DNA of 13,642 nt from positions 1 through 13,642 of the forward strand of contig JAEWIG010000224.1 of assembly GCA_023387295.1 (NCBI GenBank). The letters run 5' to 3'. Source of the DNA: Bacillota bacterium (GTDB taxonomy: Bacteria; Bacillota; Bacilli; Bacillales; Cytobacillaceae). Below the pieces are notes generated by a model. That model was not told the DNA's origin. It was given only the letters and a program-made list of their open reading frames with translations, and made no database searches. The translations under genes were made by a program, and so were the position numbers. Position 1 is the stretch's first letter; every line of letters starts with the position of its first letter. Positions 6,767 through 12,859 of this stretch are shown one piece after another.

Positions 6767-7345
6767 ATGCGCTTAGAACGTTTAAATTACAATAAGATTA
6801 AAATTTTTTTATCTTTGGATGATTTATTTGATAGGGGCTTAACTAAAGAGGACATTTGGAAAGACTCTTTAAAATGGCACCAACTTTTCCATGAAATGCT
6901 TGAAGAGGCAAATGAGGAATTCGGGGTTGAAATTAATGGTCCAGTAGCTGTTGAAATTTTTTCTATGCAGGCACAAGGTATGGTAATGATTGTGACTGTT
7001 GAGGAAGAAGAGCAAGTTGATGTTCTCCTCGATGGTTTTATAGACATGCAGGTTGTAATGGATTGCAGGGAGGAAATCATTTTTGAATTTGTGGAATTTG
7101 AAGACGTAATTCATCTCGCTAAGCGTCTATCGACAATGAATTTCAAGAGCGGTAGCCTATTTGCATATCAGAATTATTACTATTATCACCTCAATAATCA
7201 GAATCCAAAAGAATTAAATAAATTACTAGCTATCCTTGCTGAATATGGAAATCCATCTATGATAAGCATTCATGTTTTACAAGAGTATGGGAAAGAAATA
7301 ATCAGAGACTGTGCGGTTGAAACACTTCTCCAATATTTTCAATAA
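6767..7345 (+). CDS. mecB: ClpC adaptor protein MecB (YpbH), MecA paralogue
   Basis: A 192-residue adaptor of the MecA family, very close in length to B. subtilis YpbH. The N-terminal block MRLERLNYNKIKIFLSLDDL and RGLTKEDIW is the substrate-recognition region typical of MecA and YpbH. It is followed by EANEEFGVEINGPVAVE, an acidic linker VEEEEQVD, and a C-terminal half expected to bind ClpC. In B. subtilis MecA and YpbH activate ClpC assembly and deliver substrates to ClpCP; MecA handles ComK, and YpbH is linked to competence and sporulation (family knowledge). The start is ATG 6767, with AGGGGGC 6-12 nt upstream. The frame stays open back to TTG 6656, but those 37 codons do not resemble the family and have no ribosome binding site. 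gudB follows after a regulatory gap. Confidence 0.94.
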   Translation: MRLERLNYNKIKIFLSLDDLFDRGLTKEDIWKDSLKWHQLFHEMLEEANEEFGVEINGPVAVEIFSMQAQGMVMIVTVEEEEQVDVLLDGFIDMQVVMDCREEIIFEFVEFEDVIHLAKRLSTMNFKSGSLFAYQNYYYYHLNNQNPKELNKLLAILAEYGNPSMISIHVLQEYGKEIIRDCAVETLLQYFQ

Positions 7346-7381
7346 GGTAACAAGATAAATATTTTTGATATGAAAAGACAA

Positions 7382-7408
7382 TAGGGCAGAGTCTGGGACT
7401 TTGCCCTA
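7382..7408. repeat. Hairpin with CTGGGAC core between mecB and gudB
   Basis: A 12-bp stem (7382-7393 with 7397-7408, one G-T pair) closes on a 3-nt loop TGG. The tip carries AGTCTGGGACTTT, reminiscent of the CTGGGACAT-type intergenic sequences seen repeatedly in Bacillales genomes, from memory only. It lies 36 nt after mecB and may terminate that transcript, but it is followed by A5 then T3 rather than a clean T run. Confidence 0.6.
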
Positions 7409-7462
7409 AAAATTTGCAGAAATACTATTTTAAGAAAACGACACTTATAACGCTAAACATAG

Positions 7463-7478
7463 TTGAGAGCGTTTACAT
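7463..7478 (+). promoter_or_regulatory. cre site (CcpA operator) upstream of gudB
   Basis: TTGAGAGCGTTTACAT matches the catabolite-response consensus WTGNNARCGNWWWCAW at every position. Its centre is about 70 bp upstream of the predicted gudB start point and 28 bp before the -35 box. In Bacillus, cre sites so far upstream can serve activation (as at ackA and pta) as well as repression, so the direction of control is not decided by sequence alone. CcpA with HPr-Ser-P is the expected ligand. Confidence 0.8.
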
Positions 7479-7506
7479 AAAATTATCAAAAAATACACAA
7501 TTCATC

Positions 7507-7534
7507 TTGCAATAATTAAACAAAGGTGTATACT
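7507..7534 (+). promoter_or_regulatory. Sigma-A promoter of gudB
   Basis: TTGCAA (7507-7512) and TATACT (7529-7534) are separated by 16 nt, with TG directly before the -10 box. The transcript should start near 7541, giving a leader of about 48 nt. The perfect cre site lies just upstream. Confidence 0.7.
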
Positions 7535-7588
7535 ATGTCATGAAAGCGGACAACAAATGAAAGAGATTTTAGGGGGTTTGGTTTACAA

Positions 7589-8863
7589 ATGGTAGCCAAT
7601 AATGGTACTGAAACAAACAATGAAGACAAGCTTGATGTGTTAAAGTCAACACAAACTGTTATCCATAAAGCTTTGGAGAAGTTAGGGTATTCGGATGAAA
7701 TGTACGAACTCTTAAAAGAGCCGATCCGTATGATGACAGTTAAGATACCTGTTCGTATGGATGATGGGACAGTGAAGGTGTTTACTGGCTACCGTGCTCA
7801 GCATAATGATGCTGTAGGACCTACTAAAGGGGGAATTCGCTTCCATCCAAGCGTAACAGAAAAAGAAGTAAAAGCACTTTCGATTTGGATGAGTTTAAAG
7901 TGTGGAATTGTAGACCTTCCATATGGTGGTGGAAAGGGTGGAATAATTTGTGATCCACGTAATATGTCTTTCCGTGAGCTCGAAGCGCTAAGCCGTGGAT
8001 ACGTACGTGCTATTAGCCAAATTGTAGGGCCTACGAAGGATATTCCTGCACCAGATGTCTTTACAAACTCACAAATTATGGCATGGATGATGGATGAGTA
8101 CAGTAGAATGGATGAGTTTAACTCACCAGGATTTATTACTGGAAAGCCATTAGTATTGGGCGGTTCTCACGGCCGTGAAACAGCAACAGCTAAAGGAGTA
8201 ACAATCTGTATTCGAGAAGCTGCTAAGAAGATCGGAATTGAACTTGAAGGAGCACGCGTTGTAGTTCAAGGCTTTGGTAACGCTGGAAGCTTCTTATCTA
8301 AGTTTCTTCATGATGCAGGTGCAAAAGTAATTGGTATTTCCGATGCTTATGGTGCTCTACATGATCCTGATGGACTTGATATTGATTATTTACTAGATCG
8401 ACGCGATAGTTTCGGTACTGTAACTAATTTATTTAATGATACAATTACGAATAAAGAGCTTTTAGAGTTAGAATGTGATATTTTAGTTCCAGCTGCAATT
8501 GAGAACCAAATTACAGACGAAAATGCTCATAATATTAAAGCGAAGATCGTTGTTGAAGCAGCAAATGGACCTACGACTTTAGAAGCTACACAAATTTTAA
8601 CAGATCGTGGAATTCTTCTAGTTCCAGACGTATTAGCGTCTTCTGGTGGCGTAACTGTTTCGTACTTTGAATGGGTGCAAAACAACCAAGGCTATTATTG
8701 GTCAGAAGAAGAAATTGAAGAAAAACTGGAAAAGATTTTAGTACAATCTTTTAACAATATTTATGAAACATCACAATCTCGTCGTGTAGATATGCGTCTT
8801 GCTGCTTATATGGTCGGTGTCCGAAAAATGGCTGAGGCATCAAGATTCCGTGGTTGGGTGTAA
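7589..8863 (+). CDS. gudB: NAD-dependent glutamate dehydrogenase GudB
   Basis: Catalyses oxidative deamination of L-glutamate to 2-oxoglutarate and ammonia, expected with NAD, in the cytoplasm; a hexamer in the family. The 424-residue chain is nearly identical in layout to B. subtilis GudB. It has the substrate lysine in GPTKGG (K80), the catalytic lysine in PYGGGKGG (K116), PAPDVFT, and the dinucleotide-binding glycines GFGNAG (228-233). In B. subtilis 168 gudB is silenced by a 9-bp duplication that repeats VKA; here EVKALSIW carries a single copy, so the enzyme should be active. The start ATG 7589 is supported by N-terminal length, but AGGGGG is 12 nt away, an unusually long gap. RocG-type paralogues are similar; I favour GudB because of the ypbH-gudB-ypdA context. 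Confidence 0.97.
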   Translation: MVANNGTETNNEDKLDVLKSTQTVIHKALEKLGYSDEMYELLKEPIRMMTVKIPVRMDDGTVKVFTGYRAQHNDAVGPTKGGIRFHPSVTEKEVKALSIWMSLKCGIVDLPYGGGKGGIICDPRNMSFRELEALSRGYVRAISQIVGPTKDIPAPDVFTNSQIMAWMMDEYSRMDEFNSPGFITGKPLVLGGSHGRETATAKGVTICIREAAKKIGIELEGARVVVQGFGNAGSFLSKFLHDAGAKVIGISDAYGALHDPDGLDIDYLLDRRDSFGTVTNLFNDTITNKELLELECDILVPAAIENQITDENAHNIKAKIVVEAANGPTTLEATQILTDRGILLVPDVLASSGGVTVSYFEWVQNNQGYYWSEEEIEEKLEKILVQSFNNIYETSQSRRVDMRLAAYMVGVRKMAEASRFRGWV

Positions 8864-8879
8864 GAGCATTAATTGAATA

Positions 8880-8925
8880 TTTTCGAAAAATCTCCTATCA
8901 TATTTGATAGGAGATTTTTCGAAAA
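8880..8925. terminator. Perfect 21-bp inverted repeat, likely bidirectional terminator
   Basis: Arms 8880-8900 and 8905-8925 are exact reverse complements around a 4-nt loop TATT. The core stem TCTCCTATCA is flanked by A5 before and T5 after, the form of a terminator working in both directions. It lies 16 nt after the gudB stop and ends 16 nt before the ypdA ATG, with the ypdA ribosome binding site (AGGGAG, 8926-8931) starting directly after the stem. Confidence 0.85.
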
Positions 8926-8941
8926 AGGGAGTTATACAGAG

Positions 8942-9919
8942 ATGAAAAGAGAAGAAACAATCATTGTTGGTGGTGGTCCTTGTGGCCTAGCAGCCGCAAT
9001 TTCACTTCAGGAAATTGGTGAAAGTCCGCTAATTATTGAAAAAGGTAATGTAGTAAATGCATTGTATCATTATCCAACGCACCAAACTTTTTTTAGTACG
9101 AGTGAGAAGTTAGAAATTGGTGGAGTACCGTTTATAAGCGTTGAATATAAGCCGAAAAGAAATGAAGCATTATCCTATTATCGTGAGGTCGTAAAAAGAA
9201 AAAGAATTAATGTGAATGCATATGAAAAGGTGTTAAGTGTTATAAAACAGCCAGATAAGGAATTTATTGTTACAACTAATAAAGCTCAATATGTAACAAG
9301 GAAAGTGATAATAGCAACAGGGTATTATGACAATCCGAATTATATGAACGTTCCTGGAGAGGATCTACCCAAGGTTTTTCATTATTTTAAAGAGGCACAC
9401 CCATATTTTGATCAAGATGTGGTGGTCGTTGGCGGTAAAAATTCAAGTGTCGATGCCGCTTTAGAATTAGTGAAAGCAGGTGCTAGAGTAACCGTTATTT
9501 ATCGAGGAAGTGAATACTCACCTAGTATAAAACCATGGATTTTACCTGAGTTTGATTCATTAATCCGGAATGGCATTATCAAGATGGAATTTAATGCGGT
9601 GATAAAAGAAATCTCTAATGATAAAGTCATTTATTCTAAAGGTAATGATGATTTTGAAATTGATAATGACTTTGTATTTGCGATGACAGGCTATCATCCT
9701 GATCATAGTTTTTTAGAAAAAATAGGTGTAATCATTGACAAAGAAACAGGTAGACCACAATTCAATCCTGAAACGATGGAAACTAACGTGGAAGGGATTT
9801 TTATCGCAGGTGTAATTGCGGCCGGAAATAATGCTAATGAAATATTTATTGAAAACGGTCGTTTACACGGAGAACTGATTGCAACTGAAATTAAAAAAGC
9901 TACATTTAAAATGAAGTAA
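8942..9919 (+). CDS. ypdA: Bacillithiol disulfide reductase YpdA (Bdr)
   Basis: A 325-residue FAD-dependent, NADPH-using oxidoreductase. YpdA reduces oxidised bacillithiol (BSSB) and so recycles this low-molecular-weight thiol of Firmicutes, working with the bacilliredoxins (family knowledge). The FAD motif GGGPCGLAAAI starts at G10 and carries C14, the active cysteine described for S. aureus YpdA. A second dinucleotide motif, VVGGKNSS, lies at about 162-169 (G164, G165), and the C-terminal GIFIAGVIAAGNNANEIFIENG completes the FAD site. There is no CxxC pair, unlike thioredoxin reductase. The start is ATG 8942 with AGGGAG at 8926-8931; a TTG at 8873 in frame would read through the hairpin and is rejected. 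No promoter is visible between the hairpin and the start, so expression may depend on read-through from gudB. Confidence 0.94.
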   Translation: MKREETIIVGGGPCGLAAAISLQEIGESPLIIEKGNVVNALYHYPTHQTFFSTSEKLEIGGVPFISVEYKPKRNEALSYYREVVKRKRINVNAYEKVLSVIKQPDKEFIVTTNKAQYVTRKVIIATGYYDNPNYMNVPGEDLPKVFHYFKEAHPYFDQDVVVVGGKNSSVDAALELVKAGARVTVIYRGSEYSPSIKPWILPEFDSLIRNGIIKMEFNAVIKEISNDKVIYSKGNDDFEIDNDFVFAMTGYHPDHSFLEKIGVIIDKETGRPQFNPETMETNVEGIFIAGVIAAGNNANEIFIENGRLHGELIATEIKKATFKMK

Positions 9920-9933
9920 GTATTCGTTAAACG

Positions 9934-9967
9934 AAAAAGAAATCGGCATAGTCCGATTTCTTTTTTT
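9934..9967. terminator. Bidirectional terminator between ypdA and ansA
   Basis: A 13-bp perfect stem, AAAAAGAAATCGG (9934-9946) with CCGATTTCTTTTT (9953-9965), encloses a 6-nt loop CATAGT. The plus strand ends in a T run to 9967. The matching A run at the left foot gives the minus strand a U tract, so it can serve both convergent genes. Confidence 0.9.
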
Positions 9968-9991
9968 ACTCACAGACTTACTTGAGCATTA

Positions 9992-10966
9992 CTACACACT
10001 AAACATCGCTTCGATCTTTTTGGAATCAGTGGTCGTTTCTAGTCCAATGAGAAGTTTTATTCGAGCTTTTTGCCCATTTAACCCATTGGAGAAAATGACC
10101 CCTAAATCTTTTAACTGCTTGCCGCCACCTAAATAACTATATATATCTTCAGCAATACCATTAAAACAACGAGACACGAGAACGACAGGAATGTTTTTTT
10201 CTATTAAACACATTATTCCTTCAACCGTAGCAGGAGGTAAATTCCCCTGTCCTAATGCTTCTATGACAACGCCATGATATTTCAAATCTCTTATGGCATA
10301 TAGAAGAGTTGAATCCATCCCTGCATGTGCTTTTATTAATGCCACACGTTTTGTTACTTCATCGATTTCATAATATTCACGACTTGTAGGAAGGTGGTGA
10401 AAAATAATTCCTCTTTTCGTAACAATTCCAATTGGTCCATATTGTGGACTTTGGAAGGTGGAGACATTACTTGTATGAGTTTTAGTTACGTTTTCTGCTG
10501 TATGAATCTCATCGTTCAGAACAACGAGGACTCCTTTATCTTTTGCTTCTTCGCACGAAGCCACTCTAATTGAAGAGATTAAATTGTAAAGACCATCTGC
10601 CCCGATTTCATTACTTGAGCGCATCGCTCCAGTTACAACAATGGGAAATGAACTGTTGACTGTTAAGTCTAAAAAATAAGCAGTTTCTTCTAGAGTATCC
10701 GTCCCATGTGTAATGACGACCCCTGAGATATTTTCCTTTTTATACTTTTCTATTATTTCCTTCAATTTATACATTTCTACTGGTGTAATATGAGGCGAAG
10801 GAAGATGAAAAGGCTCTTCAACAATAATATCAGCTAGTGAGCGTAATTCATTTGTTTTTTCTGATAGTGGATTATGTTCTGTCGGACTCACAGCTCCTGT
10901 CGTTGTATCTTCGCTCATTGAAATGGTTCCACCTGTATGAATAACAAGAACTTTTTTCTTAGTCAT
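9992..10966 (-). CDS. ansA: L-asparaginase, cytoplasmic
   Basis: Hydrolyses L-asparagine to L-aspartate and ammonia. The 324-residue protein shows both asparaginase signatures: HTGGTISM near the N-terminus (nucleophile T14) and THGTDTLEE at 86-94 (T89 and D90). TGAMR follows at about 116-120. There is no signal peptide, so it is taken as the cytoplasmic type. The start ATG at 10966 has GGGAGG immediately upstream at a normal distance; a frame reaching back to TTG 10981 would overlap the ribosome binding site. It is monocistronic, convergent with ypdA and divergent from prsW. No AnsR-type regulator or aspartase gene (ansB) is adjacent, unlike the ansAB operon of B. subtilis, so regulation may differ. 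It could be a paralogue of ansA rather than its direct orthologue. Confidence 0.94.
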   Translation of the reverse strand: MTKKKVLVIHTGGTISMSEDTTTGAVSPTEHNPLSEKTNELRSLADIIVEEPFHLPSPHITPVEMYKLKEIIEKYKKENISGVVITHGTDTLEETAYFLDLTVNSSFPIVVTGAMRSSNEIGADGLYNLISSIRVASCEEAKDKGVLVVLNDEIHTAENVTKTHTSNVSTFQSPQYGPIGIVTKRGIIFHHLPTSREYYEIDEVTKRVALIKAHAGMDSTLLYAIRDLKYHGVVIEALGQGNLPPATVEGIMCLIEKNIPVVLVSRCFNGIAEDIYSYLGGGKQLKDLGVIFSNGLNGQKARIKLLIGLETTTDSKKIEAMFSV

Positions 10967-11061
10967 TTGTAATCCTCCCAATTTAAATCTTTAAGCTTCC
11001 GGTTTTCTTTCTATACATAACATGATACGATAAAGAAAAGAGTATGAAATGAGGGCAGCAA

Positions 11062-11733
11062 ATGCTTGGAATATTAACTGCCGGTATTGCCCCCGGATTA
11101 GCACTATTAAGTTATTTTTATTTAAGAGATCAATACGATTCAGAGCCAGTACTTACCGTATTTAAAACATTTATGTTTGGGGCGCTGTTAGTTTTCCCAA
11201 TCATGTTTATTCAATATGTTCTTGAAGTGGAGCAGATCTTCCAGTCAAGTTTTGTAAATGCATTTCTTTCCTCAAGCATGCTTGAAGAGTTTTTTAAATG
11301 GTTTATCCTATTCTATGTCGTTTATCAACATGCTGATTTTGATGAGCCTTACGATGGAATCGTTTATGGGGCTTCTGTTTCTCTAGGTTTTGCTACATTA
11401 GAGAATATATTTTATCTCGTTTCCAATGGACTGGAATTTGCTATAGGAAGAGCTTTGCTTCCAGTTTCTAGTCATGCTTTATTTGGTGTTATTATGGGTT
11501 ATTATATCGGAAAAGGGAAATTCACAGCAACCTCTAAATCAAAATGGATTATTTGTTCTTTACTTTTCCCATTTATTCTTCACGGAATATATGACTATAT
11601 TTTACTGACACAGGAGCAATGGCTATTTATCATGTTTCCATTTATGATTTTCCTTTGGTGGATAGGGTTAAGGAAAGTCAAAATGGCTCGTGCTCTGAGC
11701 GAAAATCATTTTGATAATCAACTTAATTTCTAA
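11062..11733 (+). CDS. prsW: Intramembrane protease PrsW
   Basis: A multi-pass membrane protease of 223 residues, the length of B. subtilis PrsW (YpdC). In B. subtilis it makes the first cut in the anti-sigma factor RsiW under antimicrobial-peptide or envelope stress, leading to release of SigW (family knowledge). The catalytic signature is visible: EEFFK at 75-79 (EExxK), H138 in SSHALFG and HGIYD at 174-178. Several hydrophobic segments are evident, and the conserved stretch YLRDQYDSEP follows the first. The start is ATG 11062 with GAGGGC upstream. The family belongs to the same superfamily as the CPBP protease YpbD earlier in this window. The gene diverges from ansA across 95 nt and is followed by sleB after a 224-nt gap. 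The substrate genes sigW-rsiW are not in the window. Confidence 0.94.
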   Translation: MLGILTAGIAPGLALLSYFYLRDQYDSEPVLTVFKTFMFGALLVFPIMFIQYVLEVEQIFQSSFVNAFLSSSMLEEFFKWFILFYVVYQHADFDEPYDGIVYGASVSLGFATLENIFYLVSNGLEFAIGRALLPVSSHALFGVIMGYYIGKGKFTATSKSKWIICSLLFPFILHGIYDYILLTQEQWLFIMFPFMIFLWWIGLRKVKMARALSENHFDNQLNF

Positions 11734-11888
11734 TTATTAAAGTTTGTTTTCTCAAATATTGATAAGTATTTTATTATAGTTGCCTTTTAGGTATACGTTT
11801 TAGAATGGGTATCCTTTTGTCGGATTACCTTCTGAACGCATGCCTAACAGGCTTTTTTTATTATCAAGGATTTTTTCCCCTTAAGACT

Positions 11889-11918
11889 TGTATAAAAAAC
11901 CAACATCTACAAAATATA
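11889..11918 (+). promoter_or_regulatory. Possible sigma-G promoter of sleB
   Basis: TGTATA (11889-11894) fits the sigma-G -35 pattern, and AAATATA (11912-11918) matches five of seven positions of the CATnnTA-like -10, with a 17-nt spacer. It would give a leader of about 33 nt including the ribosome binding site. sleB in B. subtilis is a forespore sigma-G gene, which raises the prior; the -10 match is imperfect. The rest of 11734-11957 shows no other convincing element. Confidence 0.35.
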
Positions 11919-11957
11919 GAGTTAATGTTAAAAGAATCACTTTGGGGGTTAAGAACA

Positions 11958-12845
11958 ATGAAAATGAAATTTCTCTTTCCAAAAGTTTTTCTGAGCGTTG
12001 TACTTTGTATCATATTGATTCCGATGAGTGGAACGAATGATAATGCCAACGCTTTTTCCAATCAAGTCATTCAAATAGGAGCAGTAGGAGATGATGTTAT
12101 TGAGTTACAAGCTCGTCTACAATATCTCGGCTTCTATAATGGGAAAATTGATGGTGTATTTGGCTGGGGGACATATTGGGCATTAAGGAATTTTCAATAT
12201 GAATTCGGACTTGATATTGATGGCTTAGCAGGTGAAGGAACAAAAGCAAAGCTTGTGAAGGCGTCAAAATATAATGAAGCTTTTGTAAAGGAACAAATAA
12301 GGAAGGGTAATAAATTCACTCATTATGGTGGTGTTCCAGAAAATTTACAAAAAGCACCAAAACCAAATGCGCAAAAATCGAGAAGTCAGAACAGAAGTAC
12401 ACAAAAACCGAGAACACAAAAACCAAATGTACCAGCTAAGCAAGGGGGAACTACAAGTAAACCAACTGCGGCAAATATGCCAGGTGGGTTTTCGCAAAAC
12501 GATATTCAATTAATGGCAAATGCTGTTTATGGAGAAGCGAGAGGAGAGCCTTATATCGGTCAAGTAGCAGTAGCCGCTGTTATTATTAACCGAGTGAATA
12601 GTGCCACTTTCCCTAATAATGTATCTGGAGTTATTTTTCAACCAGGTGCCTTTACAGCAGTAGCAGATGGACAAATATGGCTTACACCTAACGAAAGAGC
12701 TAAGGAAGCAGTCATGGATGCCATTAACGGATGGGATCCCACTGGAGAAGCCCTTTATTATTTTAATCCAAATACGGCAACAAGTGCTTGGATATGGTCA
12801 CGACCGCAAATTAAACAAATTGGAAAGCATATATTTTGCAAATAG
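11958..12845 (+). CDS. sleB: Spore cortex-lytic enzyme SleB
   Basis: A lytic transglycosylase that degrades spore cortex peptidoglycan carrying muramic-delta-lactam during germination (family knowledge). The 295-residue protein has an N-terminal signal peptide (about 1-32, likely cut after ANA) and a peptidoglycan-binding type 1 domain at about 38-103 (GDDVIELQARLQYLGFYNG then IDGVFG). A basic Q/K/P/N/T-rich linker with QKPRTQKP repeats covers about 135-180, and the C-terminal hydrolase domain about 182-295. That domain holds YGEARGEP with the catalytic E193, INRVNS and YYFNP. The start is ATG 11958, giving a normal signal peptide with GGGGGTT upstream; the frame is open back to ATG 11805, but that extension would hide the signal peptide. 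ypeB follows 14 nt after the stop, the usual bicistronic germination operon. Confidence 0.96.
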   Translation: MKMKFLFPKVFLSVVLCIILIPMSGTNDNANAFSNQVIQIGAVGDDVIELQARLQYLGFYNGKIDGVFGWGTYWALRNFQYEFGLDIDGLAGEGTKAKLVKASKYNEAFVKEQIRKGNKFTHYGGVPENLQKAPKPNAQKSRSQNRSTQKPRTQKPNVPAKQGGTTSKPTAANMPGGFSQNDIQLMANAVYGEARGEPYIGQVAVAAVIINRVNSATFPNNVSGVIFQPGAFTAVADGQIWLTPNERAKEAVMDAINGWDPTGEALYYFNPNTATSAWIWSRPQIKQIGKHIFCK

Positions 12846-12859
12846 AGAGGTGAAGAATC

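Noticed and set aside
7445..7460. Second cre-like sequence (AACGCTAAACAT) before the perfect one
   Set aside because: It needs a one-base insertion to align and lacks the TG half; probably chance symmetry with the real site.
7540..7560. Six-codon reading frame (ATG to TGA) in the gudB leader
   Set aside because: It starts at or before the predicted transcript start and has no ribosome binding site, so it is not a credible leader peptide.
8873..8941. In-frame extension of ypdA from TTG 8873
   Set aside because: It reads through the perfect inverted repeat and lacks a ribosome binding site; ATG 8942 gives the conserved N-terminus with the active cysteine at position 14.
10982..11061. Promoters for ansA and prsW in the divergent gap
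   Set aside because: TATAGA on the minus strand and TACGAT on the plus strand have only weak -35 partners; promoters must exist nearby but I cannot place them reliably.
11842..11859. GCCT-AAC-AGGC followed by seven T residues after prsW
   Set aside because: Only a 4-bp stem, more than 100 nt after the prsW stop; too weak to call a terminator.
11805..11957. In-frame extension of sleB back to ATG 11805
   Set aside because: It would place about 50 unrelated residues before a clear signal peptide; ATG 11958 has GGGGGTT at a good distance.
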